Shown in pieces: positions 7,634 through 14,573 of a stretch of DNA of 14,573 nucleotides (the stretch's first letter is position 1; each line of letters opens with the position of its first letter). The DNA lies in the NCBI GenBank assembly GCA_035359995.1, contig DAORZT010000063.1, positions 1 to 14,573 on the forward strand, read 5' to 3'. Made by a program: the position numbers and the translations under genes. This DNA comes from JAKPCT01 sp029553165. Its GTDB lineage: Bacteria > Bacillota > UBA4882 > UBA8346. Under the pieces are notes generated by a model, which was given only the letters and a program-made list of their open reading frames with translations, searched no databases and was not told the DNA's origin.

Positions 7634-9421
7634 ATGTTATTGGCAAAAGCAAGGGAAGTCCTGAATCACTACTTCGGATACTCCGGTTTTCGGACGCGTC
7701 AGGAGGAGATCGTAAAATCTCTGCTGGCAGGGGAAGATTGTTTGGCGATCATGCCAACCGGTGCCGGCAAGTCAATCTGTTATCAGATTCCGGCCCTGCT
7801 TTTACCGGGAGTAACATTAGTAATTTCACCGCTGATTTCATTGATGAAAGACCAAGTTGATTCATTAAGGGAAGCGGGGATTGCCGCTTCGTTTATCAAT
7901 AGTTCTTTATCCGCCAAAGAAGTTGAGCGGCGGATCATCGCTGCCAGCCAGGGTGAGTACCGGTTGCTTTATGTTGCACCGGAACGACTGGAGTCGGATG
8001 CTTTCATTGACAATATGACCGGTTTGGATATTGCGCTGTTGGCAATCGATGAAGCTCATTGTGTCTCGCAGTGGGGTCATGATTTTCGCCCAAGCTACCG
8101 GCGGATCTTAAATTTTGTTAAAAAGCTGAAGAACCGTCCGGTGGTTGCCGCTTTTACGGCTACGGCCACCGATGAAGTGCAACAAGATATTGTTAAGCTT
8201 TTAGGCTTAAATAATCCGAAGTTTTTTATCAGCGGTTTTGACCGGCCGAATTTGTCATATCAGGTTCTCAAGGGGATCAATAAAGAACGGTTTCTGTTGC
8301 AATATTTAAAGGATCATCCCGATGATTTTGGTATTATTTATGCAGCTACCCGTAAAGAAGTCGATAAGATCTATGAGATGTTGACCGAGAATGGTTGGCG
8401 GGCCGGAAAGTATCATGCCGGAATGCGGGACAAGGAACGCAATCAGGTCCAGGAGGATTTTGTTTTTGATAACATTCAGGTAATGGTTGCCACCAATGCT
8501 TTTGGAATGGGGATTGATAAGTCAAATGTCCGGTTTGTGATTCATTACAATCTTCCTAAAAATATGGAGTCGTACTATCAGGAAGCCGGAAGAGCCGGAC
8601 GTGACGGAGAACCCAGCGAATGCATCTTGTTGTTTTCGCCACAGGATATTATTATTCAAAAGTTCCTCATTGAGCAGTCGGTCTATTCTCCGGTCCGTAA
8701 GAAGAATGAGTATCGCAAGTTACAGGTGATGGTCGACTATGTTCATACCTCAAGATGTTTGCGGCAGACAATTTTAGAGTATTTTGGCGACCAGGATTTA
8801 ACTACTAATTGTGGCAATTGCGGTAATTGTAACAGTGACAGTGAACTGGTTGAGATCACTGAGACCGCCCAGAAGATCATATCCTGTGTCTTACGGATGA
8901 AAGAACAATACGGGATTACAACTGTTGCTGAAGTATTGAAAGGTTCGAAATCCAAAAAGATTACCGGCCAAAGGTTTGAACGCTTAAGTACTTATGGAAT
9001 TATGCGGGAAAAATCCCTAATAGAAATTAAGGATCTGATCAATTATTTAATTGCTGAGGACTATTTATATTTAACCGAAAGCAATTATCCGGTGGTTAAA
9101 GTGCAACCCAAAGCAATTGAGGTGGTTAAGGGTAACAGTAAAGTGTATCAAAAGGTTTTAATGAAGAAAGAAGCACCTTCCGATGATAAAACCCTCTTCC
9201 AGCAGTTGCGGGTGTTGCGGAAAGAGTTGGCCATGGCCGAGGGGGTGCCTCCGTACATTATTTTTTCGGATAAAACATTGCATGAGATCAGTGAGCGGCT
9301 TCCGGTGACCCTGACAGAATTGGCCGATATTAATGGGATCGGCGCAGTGAAGTTGGAACGTTACGGTCAACAGTTTCTGACAGTAGTCCAAGAGTTTGTG
9401 CATACCAGCAACCAAAGTTAA
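7634..9421 (+). CDS. recQ: ATP-dependent DNA helicase RecQ
   Basis: A 595-residue, full-length bacterial RecQ, a 3'-5' superfamily 2 DNA helicase in recombination and fork repair. All parts are present: the N-terminal Q-motif region FGYSGFRTRQ (14-23), Walker A PTGAGKS (41-47), motif II DEAHC (139-143) followed by the aromatic-rich loop SQWGHDFRPSYR (145-156), motif III TATAT (175-179), motif V ATNAFGMGIDK (286-296) and motif VI QEAGRAGRDG (316-325). The RQC domain has the zinc cysteines Cys375, Cys393, Cys396 and Cys399, then a winged helix (about 408-500). The C-terminal HRDC domain spans about 516-590. ATG start with GAGGTG before it. Its TAA overlaps the stop codon of the convergent kinase-like gene. 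I see nothing missing or broken. Confidence 0.97.
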   Translation: MLLAKAREVLNHYFGYSGFRTRQEEIVKSLLAGEDCLAIMPTGAGKSICYQIPALLLPGVTLVISPLISLMKDQVDSLREAGIAASFINSSLSAKEVERRIIAASQGEYRLLYVAPERLESDAFIDNMTGLDIALLAIDEAHCVSQWGHDFRPSYRRILNFVKKLKNRPVVAAFTATATDEVQQDIVKLLGLNNPKFFISGFDRPNLSYQVLKGINKERFLLQYLKDHPDDFGIIYAATRKEVDKIYEMLTENGWRAGKYHAGMRDKERNQVQEDFVFDNIQVMVATNAFGMGIDKSNVRFVIHYNLPKNMESYYQEAGRAGRDGEPSECILLFSPQDIIIQKFLIEQSVYSPVRKKNEYRKLQVMVDYVHTSRCLRQTILEYFGDQDLTTNCGNCGNCNSDSELVEITETAQKIISCVLRMKEQYGITTVAEVLKGSKSKKITGQRFERLSTYGIMREKSLIEIKDLINYLIAEDYLYLTESNYPVVKVQPKAIEVVKGNSKVYQKVLMKKEAPSDDKTLFQQLRVLRKELAMAEGVPPYIIFSDKTLHEISERLPVTLTELADINGIGAVKLERYGQQFLTVVQEFVHTSNQS

Positions 9422-11079
9422 ATCCTGCCGGAGCGGATAATTGAGATGATCAGCCATAGCCCTAAGAAAACCGCCAGAATAAAACTGGCTTCCGCAATCG
9501 GAAATTGCCACAGAAACGAGGCTTGGATGCGTTGGACAATCAAAGAGGTACCAATGATAATTGCTGCAACTACTAAACTGAAGGCGACCCGGTTACCAAC
9601 CAGATTGAGCCGGTTGATAAATTGATCAAAATTACGGTGGTCCAGCGTTATTTGGAATTTGCCGGCCTCAATTTTACCCAGAATGCTTTGCAGCGAATCA
9701 GGGAGTCTCCAGATAACGTCCGAGAAGTTATTGAGGTAGGCACGGCTTTTCTTGAGCAGATAATCCGGAGCCAGCGTGGTTTGTAACAGTTTTCGTCCCA
9801 ATGGTTTTGCCAAACTAACCCAGTTGAGAGTCGGATCAAGCCGTTTGACCGTACTTTCAAGGACTATCAAAGTCCGGGCAACCAAAATTAAATCACGGGG
9901 TAGTATCAAATGGTAATCAAAAGCCAGTTGCATGATCTCCTGAATGAGGACACTGGTTTTAATCTCATTTAGTTGGCGTGAGTAGTATTTATCCAACAAG
10001 AAAAATAAGTCACGCCTTAGTCCTTTACGATCGATGGTTTTTTCGGTGTAACCAAGATCGATCATCGTATTGATCAGCCCATTAATATCTTTATTTGAAA
10101 GTTTCAGGAATAAACTGATTAAGTGGTCACGGGTCCAATCATCGACTCGTCCCATCATTCCGAAATCAATAAAAGCGACTGCGCCTTCAGGAGTAATAAT
10201 AATATTACCTGGGTGTAAATCTGCATGAAAAAAACCATGGATCATAATTTGTTTGATCACTGCCGAGGTTAGATTTTGGGCAATCTTGCTCTTATTGAGT
10301 GCGATTTTATTCAGGTCTGGAGCAGTAATTTTAACACCCTCAATATATTCCATCACTAAAACTTTATCAGTGGTTAAGTTCCAAAAGATTTTGGGTACTT
10401 TTACATTGGGATCGTCTCTGAAGTTAAGCCGAACCCGCTCGGCATGGCTTGCTTCGGAAGTATAGTCCAATTCTTCGCGGATTGACCGCGCGAACTCGGC
10501 AATTATTTGCGTGGGTTTAATCTGTTTCCCCCAATCAGTTCTGTTTTCAATAAAATTAGCAGCGTCGCTCATGATTTCCAAATCCATCATGATTTTAGGA
10601 TAGATTCCGGGGCGTTGGATCTTGATCACCACTACTTGGTCATTGAGCAATACTCCATAATGAACTTGTCCGATCGATGCAGAGGCTAAAGGTTGTTCGT
10701 CGATTCTGGCAAAGACCTCCGAAAGCGGAACCGGGAATTCTGATTCCAAGGTTGATTTGATGACTGCAAATTTTTCTGGGGAGACATTATCCTGTAATAG
10801 TTCCAATTGCTGAATGTATTGGGGTGGAAGGATGTCTGAACGGGTACTTAAAAGTTGTCCCAGTTTAATAAAGGCCGGACCTAGTTCTTCCAAAACAATT
10901 CGTAAACGTTCGGCGGTATTTTTCGGTACAGTATTTGACTCGGATTTCTTCCAGGGCAATCGAAAACCGGCTTTCAGATTAAAAGCTTCTAAGATATAAT
11001 CAAGTCCGTGTTTACTGATGATCCGGATGATTTGACGATAACGTTTGATGTGTCGATACTTTGACAAGAAGAAGTTCAA
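9418..11079 (-). CDS. UbiB/AarF (ABC1/ADCK) family kinase-like protein
   Basis: A 553-residue UbiB-family atypical kinase. The family supports ubiquinone synthesis in proteobacteria and mitochondria; the Gram-positive members have no firm role. Hallmarks: KLGQ (72-75, the KxGQ motif) in AFIKLGQLLSTRSDILP, the Ala-rich loop ASASIGQVH (132-140) in place of a P-loop, IKIQRPG (152-158) with Lys153, EELDYTSEA (202-210), the catalytic-loop-like FFHADLHPGN (283-292) and FIDFGMMGR (303-311, the DFG-equivalent). Two hydrophobic helices near the end (about 497-515 and 530-548) should anchor it in the membrane. The start is TTG, set by GGAGG seven bases upstream. No quinone-synthesis gene is nearby, so ubiB would be misleading as a name. 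Family certain, function open. Confidence 0.92.
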   Translation of the reverse strand: MNFFLSKYRHIKRYRQIIRIISKHGLDYILEAFNLKAGFRLPWKKSESNTVPKNTAERLRIVLEELGPAFIKLGQLLSTRSDILPPQYIQQLELLQDNVSPEKFAVIKSTLESEFPVPLSEVFARIDEQPLASASIGQVHYGVLLNDQVVVIKIQRPGIYPKIMMDLEIMSDAANFIENRTDWGKQIKPTQIIAEFARSIREELDYTSEASHAERVRLNFRDDPNVKVPKIFWNLTTDKVLVMEYIEGVKITAPDLNKIALNKSKIAQNLTSAVIKQIMIHGFFHADLHPGNIIITPEGAVAFIDFGMMGRVDDWTRDHLISLFLKLSNKDINGLINTMIDLGYTEKTIDRKGLRRDLFFLLDKYYSRQLNEIKTSVLIQEIMQLAFDYHLILPRDLILVARTLIVLESTVKRLDPTLNWVSLAKPLGRKLLQTTLAPDYLLKKSRAYLNNFSDVIWRLPDSLQSILGKIEAGKFQITLDHRNFDQFINRLNLVGNRVAFSLVVAAIIIGTSLIVQRIQASFLWQFPIAEASFILAVFLGLWLIISIIRSGRI

Positions 11080-11086
11080 TCAACAG

Positions 11087-11091
11087 CCTCC
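11087..11091 (-). promoter_or_regulatory. Ribosome binding site fixing the TTG start of the UbiB-family gene
   Basis: GGAGG on the minus strand, seven bases before TTG at 11079. No ATG lies near enough to use it in this frame. Confidence 0.75.
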
Positions 11092-11136
11092 ATTGTTCAG
11101 TTAAACGGGTTAATCCTCGCTTCTGATTAATCAACC

Positions 11137-11165
11137 TTTATTTATTCTTTGCAAACAATTATAAT
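11137..11165 (+). promoter_or_regulatory. Candidate promoter of the Nudix gene
   Basis: A perfect TATAAT (11160-11165) with a weak -35 (TTTATT, 11137-11142) 17 bases upstream. The predicted start near 11172 leaves a 26-base leader containing GGGGAG before the ATG at 11198. The same 118-base gap must also hold the promoter of the divergent UbiB-family gene, for which I see no clear boxes. Confidence 0.4.
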
Positions 11166-11197
11166 TATATAGATTCTGATTCGGGGAGAGAAAAAGA

Positions 11198-11710
11198 ATG
11201 ATAAAAACTGATAATGACTGCAATATTAGCTTTCATCTTCGCGCCCGGGCACTGATCGTTGCTGACAACCACATTTTGCTGGCGCAACGCAAAGGCAGAC
11301 AGATGACTTATCTGCCTGGTGGCCATATTGAGTTAGGAGAGAAGGCGGAAGAGTGCCTTTTGCGGGAAATTAACGAAGAATTGGGCTATCAAGCAAAAAT
11401 AAAGGCATTTTTGGGCGGCTTGGAAAGTAAGTATGCGGATAATCAGAAAAACCATCAAGAGTTGAATTTGATCTTCTTAGTTGAGATTGATAATCTTGAT
11501 TGTTCTAAAGAGATTCAATCACTCGAACCTCATCTGGAGTTTAAGTGGCATCCGATCACCGCTTTGGAAAGCGCCAATTTAAAACCAGAACCGCTAATTA
11601 AATTCATTAAAGACTACCATCAGGGTGACCGAAGGCCATGGTGGGGGAGCGCAGGATTTGCCCGAAAATTATTGAAGTATCGTTTAACTTTTTTTGGGAA
11701 TAAATCATAA
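11198..11710 (+). CDS. Nudix hydrolase
   Basis: A 170-residue Nudix-fold pyrophosphohydrolase, which cleaves a nucleoside diphosphate linked to some other moiety using Mg2+. The Nudix box is complete: Gly42, Glu48, then REINEELG (56-63) with the metal-binding glutamates 57, 60 and 61, matching GX5EX7REUXEEXGU. Upstream is the usual strand RARALIVADNHILLAQR (15-31), then YLPGGHIELGE (38-48). The acidic and aromatic residues after the box do not identify a substrate. The C-terminal 30 residues are basic and aromatic (RRPWWGSAGFARKLLKYR) and lie beyond the core fold. The ferredoxin gene follows 38 bases later on the same strand and may share its transcript; no functional link is evident. Confidence 0.9.
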   Translation: MIKTDNDCNISFHLRARALIVADNHILLAQRKGRQMTYLPGGHIELGEKAEECLLREINEELGYQAKIKAFLGGLESKYADNQKNHQELNLIFLVEIDNLDCSKEIQSLEPHLEFKWHPITALESANLKPEPLIKFIKDYHQGDRRPWWGSAGFARKLLKYRLTFFGNKS

Positions 11711-11734
11711 TATAAAATCGATATTTGCATTTTT

Positions 11735-11740
11735 AGGAGG
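11735..11740 (+). promoter_or_regulatory. Strong ribosome binding site for a GTG start
   Basis: AGGAGG, eight bases before GTG at 11749. It fixes the start of the ferredoxin gene, where no ATG is available. Confidence 0.85.
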
Positions 11741-11748
11741 TTCATATA

Positions 11749-12045
11749 GTGGGATTGAAGATTGATCAGGCAAAATGTGTTGGTTGTGAAGCGTGTGTCA
11801 ATATTTGTCCGGGAGACTTGCTCTATTTAAATGATCAATTACGATGTGAAATTCGCAATCAATCGGAATGTTGGGATTGCATGGCGTGTGTGAAGAGTTG
11901 CCGGGTTGGTGCTATCGAAACAAAGCTTCCGTTTAGTTTAGCAAATTATGGAGCCAGTTTAAAGCCCGAACTTAAGGAAACATCAATTGAATGGATTTGT
12001 TCTTATCCAAACGGTGAAGAAGAACGGTTTACAATACCAAGATAA
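11749..12045 (+). CDS. 2x[4Fe-4S] ferredoxin, AprB-like
   Basis: A 98-residue bacterial ferredoxin with two [4Fe-4S] binding motifs: Cys10, Cys13, Cys16 and Cys20-Pro, then Cys41, Cys44, Cys47 and Cys51. The second motif is CxxCxxCxxxC without the usual following Pro (CRVGAI). The tail after the clusters (about 55-98, ending with EERFTIPR) and the spacing between the clusters resemble the beta subunit of adenylylsulfate reductase (AprB), a label often given to small ferredoxins in anaerobic Bacillota that have no AprA. No aprA is present here, so sulfur metabolism is not supported. It is a cytoplasmic electron carrier or the small subunit of an unidentified oxidoreductase. A strong terminator follows, so it is not in one transcript with nfnAB. 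Confidence 0.85.
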   Translation: MGLKIDQAKCVGCEACVNICPGDLLYLNDQLRCEIRNQSECWDCMACVKSCRVGAIETKLPFSLANYGASLKPELKETSIEWICSYPNGEEERFTIPR

Positions 12046-12132
12046 ATTCTTGAATTTTTTGAAAAATATTTTTACCATGCGGAAAACTAAAAAACACCGT
12101 TAAATCAGTTGATTCTTAGATTTTATCATGTT

Positions 12133-12161
12133 TTGAGGGGCTTGCCCTCAATATTTTTTTT
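12133..12161 (+). terminator. Rho-independent terminator after the ferredoxin gene
   Basis: TTGAGGG and CCCTCAA form a seven-bp stem with a GCTTG loop, followed by TA and a run of T. It lies 87 bases past the ferredoxin stop codon and ends plus-strand transcription before nfnAB. Confidence 0.85.
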
Positions 12162-12166
12162 ATGAT

Positions 12167-12182
12167 ATACTTCTAGAAGTAT
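12167..12182. promoter_or_regulatory. 16-bp perfect palindrome, candidate operator
   Basis: ATACTTCTAGAAGTAT is a perfect 16-bp palindrome with no spacer, six bases after the T run of the ferredoxin terminator. A -10-like GATAAT follows at 12189-12194, so the palindrome would overlap the -35 region of an nfnAB promoter, a common place for a dimeric repressor. It does not match the Rex, Fur or PerR consensus. Function is inferred from position and symmetry only. Confidence 0.4.
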
Positions 12183-12329
12183 TTGTTAGATAATAGTGGT
12201 GTTTACTTATTTGATGATTTCTAAAATTTAACAAATGTTCTTCCCGACAGGTTTTAATTTCCTTAAAATACGTTCTAAATTTAGTAGATAGATTTTCAGA
12301 TAAATAGTTATATAGGGGGTAGTAGGATA

Positions 12330-13175
12330 ATGGAGATAGTATCGAAAGAAATACTGGCTCCTCGAATTGTAAAACTGGTGGTAAAAGCCCCGGCAATCGC
12401 AGCGAAAGCACAACCAGGTCATTTTGTGGTTGTCCGCCGTAGTGAGAAAGGGGAACGAATTCCACTGACAATCGCCGATTTTAGCCGTGAAGCCGGGACC
12501 ATTACTTTAATCATCCAGGAAGTAGGTAAAAGTACAGCGTTAATCAATGCAATGGAAGTCGGCGAGTCATTTTTAGACATTTTAGGCCCCTTAGGAACAC
12601 CATATCCGATCGAGAAACTGGGTACCGTGGTTGCTGTTGCCGGAGGATTGGGAGCGGCACCGTTATACCCGAAAGTTAAAGCATTATATGAGGCCGGTAA
12701 TAAAGTTATTACAATCTTAGGTGCACAAACTAAGGACCTGTTAATCCTGCAAGACGAATTAAAAGCAGTCAGCCATCAATTGTTGATTACTACTGATGAT
12801 GGCAGTTTTGGGCATAAAGGATTAGTAACCGCATTGTTAGGACAAGTTTTGCAAACCGAGACTGTCAATGAAGTGATTACAATCGGTCCGGTCCCAATGA
12901 TGGAAGCTTGCTGCAATATCACACGCGAGTTGGGTATCAAAACTGTTGTTAGCTTAAATGCGGTGATGGTTGATGGTACCGGTATGTGTGGCGGTTGTCG
13001 CGTGACTGTTGGTGGCGAAACCAAGTTCTGTTGTGTTGACGGACCGGCTTTTGATGGGTTAGCGGTTGATTTTAAAGAGTTGCGACTAAGACAAAGATAT
13101 TACTCAGCACAAGAAAAAGAAGCGTATCATAATCACCATCATGGCGGGGAGGGTTGTAAATGTCACGCCAACTAA
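12330..13175 (+). CDS. nfnA: NfnA, small subunit of NADH-dependent reduced ferredoxin:NADP+ oxidoreductase
   Basis: A 281-residue flavoprotein of the ferredoxin-NADP reductase superfamily. With NfnB it couples NADH and reduced ferredoxin oxidation to NADP+ reduction by flavin-based electron bifurcation in the cytoplasm. Domains: a beta-barrel with the FAD motif RIPLTIAD (43-50), the NAD(H) fold with AVAGGLGAAPLYP (102-114) and TDDGSFGHKG (155-164), and a C-terminal [2Fe-2S] site with VDGTGMCGGC (214-223) and CCVDGP (234-239); expected ligands are Asp215, Cys220, Cys223 and Cys235. The end is unusual: HNHHHGGEGCKCHAN (267-281), a His/Cys-rich tail. ATG start with AGGGGG upstream. The last 16 bases overlap nfnB. 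Older annotations call this sulfide dehydrogenase or dihydroorotate dehydrogenase electron-transfer subunit. Confidence 0.9.
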   Translation: MEIVSKEILAPRIVKLVVKAPAIAAKAQPGHFVVVRRSEKGERIPLTIADFSREAGTITLIIQEVGKSTALINAMEVGESFLDILGPLGTPYPIEKLGTVVAVAGGLGAAPLYPKVKALYEAGNKVITILGAQTKDLLILQDELKAVSHQLLITTDDGSFGHKGLVTALLGQVLQTETVNEVITIGPVPMMEACCNITRELGIKTVVSLNAVMVDGTGMCGGCRVTVGGETKFCCVDGPAFDGLAVDFKELRLRQRYYSAQEKEAYHNHHHGGEGCKCHAN

Positions 13176-14551
13176 TGAACAAACAAGATCCGGAAGTACG
13201 CAAGCGGAATTTTGAAGAGGTGGCTTTGGGATTCACCGAGGAACAAGCGTTATTAGAAGCAAACCGTTGTTTGAATTGTAAAAAGCCGTTTTGCTCGCAG
13301 GGATGCCCGGTTGAAGTTGATATTCCGGAATTTATCAATAAAATAAAAGCTAAAGATTTTCAAGGCGCAGCTGCCAAGATTAAGGAGAAGAATAGTCTGC
13401 CGGCTATCTGTGGACGGGTCTGTCCCCAGGAAAACCAGTGTGAAAGCAAGTGCGTTTTAGGTAAAAAGGGAGAGCCGGTTGCTATTGGAGCTCTGGAACG
13501 GTTTGTTGCTGATTATGTTGCGAATTTAGCAAACGATGAAATTGCACCGGTTGCTTCAATTGGGTGTAAGGCAGCGATTATTGGTGCCGGTCCGGCAGGA
13601 TTGACTGCTGCTGCTGACTTAGCATTGCAAGGGTTTGATGTAACGATCTATGAATCATTACATTCAGCCGGTGGAGTTTTGCAATATGGCATCCCGCAAT
13701 TCCGACTCCCCAAAGACATCGTAGCGCGGGAAGTTGAGTATATCAAAAAGCTTGGCGTCAAGATTGAGACCAGTGTCCTTATTGGGCAGACCTTAACAAT
13801 TCAGGAATTATTTGATCAGGGTTTTGATACAATCTTTATTGGTACCGGGGCTGGCTTACCTTATTTTCTGAATATTCCCGGTGAAAACTTAAACGGTGTC
13901 TATTCGGCCAATGAATTTTTAACCAGGGTTAATCTGATGAAAGCATACCGTTTTCCGGAGTATGATACCCCGGTAAGAGTTGGTGAACGGGTAGCAGTGG
14001 TAGGAGCAGGCAATGTGGCAATGGATGCGGCACGGACTTCACTGCGCTTGGGAGCTAAAGAGGTCTATATTGTATACCGCCGTTCAGCCGAGGAGATGCC
14101 GGCACGCCATGAAGAGATTGAGAATGCAGCTGAAGAAGGAATCATCTTTAAATTTTTAACCAATCCGGTGGCGATCATTGGCAATGATAATGGTGAAGTA
14201 ACTGGTTTAGAGTGTGTCAGGATGGAGTTGGGCGAACCGGATGCCAGTGGCCGGCGCCGACCGGTTGAAGTTAAGGGTTCGGAGCACCGTTTCCCGGTTG
14301 ATAATGTGATCGTAGCAATCGGTCAGGGACCAAATCCGATTTTATTAAAGAATACGGGTGGGTTGGTCTTGAATAAATGGGGCTATATTACTGTTGATCC
14401 GGAGACTCAGGAAACGAGTATTCCCGGAGTATTTGCCGGGGGCGATATTGTTACCGGAGCCGCAACCGTTATTGCTGCAATGGGAGCCGGAAAGAAAGCA
14501 GCCCGGCAGATGGTTGAGTATTGTAAAAAGAAAAAAGCGCTGGTTGGTTAA
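13160..14551 (+). CDS. nfnB: NfnB, large subunit of NADH-dependent reduced ferredoxin:NADP+ oxidoreductase
   Basis: A 463-residue subunit related to the glutamate synthase small chain, and often annotated as gltA/gltD. The N-terminal domain holds eight cysteines for two [4Fe-4S] clusters: 37, 40, 45 and 49 (CLNC...CSQGCP), and 84, 88, 94 and 98 (CGRVC...CESKC). The FAD fold has AIIGAGPAGLTAA (139-151), then GGVLQYGIPQFRLP (171-184). The NADP(H) fold has VVGAGNVAMDAARTSLRLG (280-298) and VYRRSAEEMPAR (305-316). The C-terminal FAD motif is GVFAGGDIVTGAATVI (423-438). The direct pairing with NfnA, and the absence of a glutamate synthase large chain, favour NfnB over GltD. The ATG overlaps the nfnA end by 16 bases, and its ribosome binding site (GGGGAGGG) lies inside nfnA, which suggests translational coupling. 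Confidence 0.92.
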   Translation: MSRQLMNKQDPEVRKRNFEEVALGFTEEQALLEANRCLNCKKPFCSQGCPVEVDIPEFINKIKAKDFQGAAAKIKEKNSLPAICGRVCPQENQCESKCVLGKKGEPVAIGALERFVADYVANLANDEIAPVASIGCKAAIIGAGPAGLTAAADLALQGFDVTIYESLHSAGGVLQYGIPQFRLPKDIVAREVEYIKKLGVKIETSVLIGQTLTIQELFDQGFDTIFIGTGAGLPYFLNIPGENLNGVYSANEFLTRVNLMKAYRFPEYDTPVRVGERVAVVGAGNVAMDAARTSLRLGAKEVYIVYRRSAEEMPARHEEIENAAEEGIIFKFLTNPVAIIGNDNGEVTGLECVRMELGEPDASGRRRPVEVKGSEHRFPVDNVIVAIGQGPNPILLKNTGGLVLNKWGYITVDPETQETSIPGVFAGGDIVTGAATVIAAMGAGKKAARQMVEYCKKKKALVG

Positions 14552-14573
14552 TCTGATAATTGTAGGACGAATA

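Larger units (their letters stand above)
12046..12329 (+). other. Regulatory gap upstream of nfnAB
   Basis: 284 AT-rich bases without a credible gene. In order it holds the ferredoxin terminator (12133-12161), a 16-bp perfect palindrome (12167-12182), a -10-like GATAAT (12189-12194), a six-bp inverted repeat TTTTAA/TTAAAA (12252-12268) and a ten-bp palindrome CTAAATTTAG (12275-12284). If transcription starts near 12200, nfnA has a leader of about 130 bases. I do not recognise a riboswitch class in it. Confidence 0.55.

Noticed and set aside
12160..12471. Minus-strand open frames across the nfnA upstream region
   Set aside because: They cover the terminator tail, the palindrome and the start of nfnA; no ribosome binding site or family resemblance.
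1..14573. tRNA, rRNA, CRISPR arrays, insertion sequences, integrases, attachment sites
   Set aside because: I looked for cloverleaf-like sequences, regularly spaced repeats, transposase motifs and paired terminal repeats and found none.

Overview
The window reads as chromosomal DNA from a low-GC, Gram-positive-type anaerobe, most likely Bacillota. This rests on strong AGGAGG-type ribosome binding sites, frequent TTG/GTG starts, AT-rich intergenic DNA with sigma-A-like promoters, hairpin-plus-T-run terminators, and anaerobe gene content (NfnAB, ADP-forming acyl-CoA synthetase, 2x[4Fe-4S] ferredoxin, bacteriohemerythrin). I cannot name the genus. I see no tRNA, rRNA, CRISPR array, IS element or prophage gene.

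Layout. 1-377 (+): an orphan Imm1-family immunity protein with a damaged or unclear 5' end. 484-5070 is all on the minus strand: an extended-SDR epimerase-like protein, a DUF4112 membrane protein, a bacteriohemerythrin with its own good promoter and terminator, a secreted CapA-family protein, and a NOL1/NOP2/sun-type RNA cytosine methyltransferase. 5140-7377 (-): a fused ATP-grasp/CoA-ligase protein of the ADP-forming acetate-CoA ligase family, closed by a GC-rich terminator. At 7378-7633 transcription diverges. 7634-9421 (+) is a full-length RecQ helicase; its stop codon overlaps that of the convergent UbiB/AarF-type kinase-like gene (9418-11079, -). From 11198 onwards all genes are on the plus strand: a Nudix hydrolase, an AprB-like ferredoxin closed by a terminator, a 284-base regulatory gap with a 16-bp perfect palindrome, then nfnA-nfnB as an overlapping pair.

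How they fit together. The best-supported metabolic unit is NfnAB, the electron-bifurcating NADH-dependent reduced ferredoxin:NADP+ oxidoreductase. The ferredoxin just upstream is a plausible but unproven partner. If active, the CoA-ligase fusion would make ATP from an acyl-CoA during fermentation, but it lacks one of the two histidines expected to carry phosphate, so activity is uncertain. RecQ, the RNA methyltransferase and the Nudix protein are housekeeping genes.

I find no clearly new multi-gene system. The items most worth a second look are a bacteriohemerythrin lacking one iron-ligand histidine, the CoA-ligase fusion with His-to-Arg in the ATP-grasp half, the orphan Imm1 gene, and the palindrome upstream of nfnAB.
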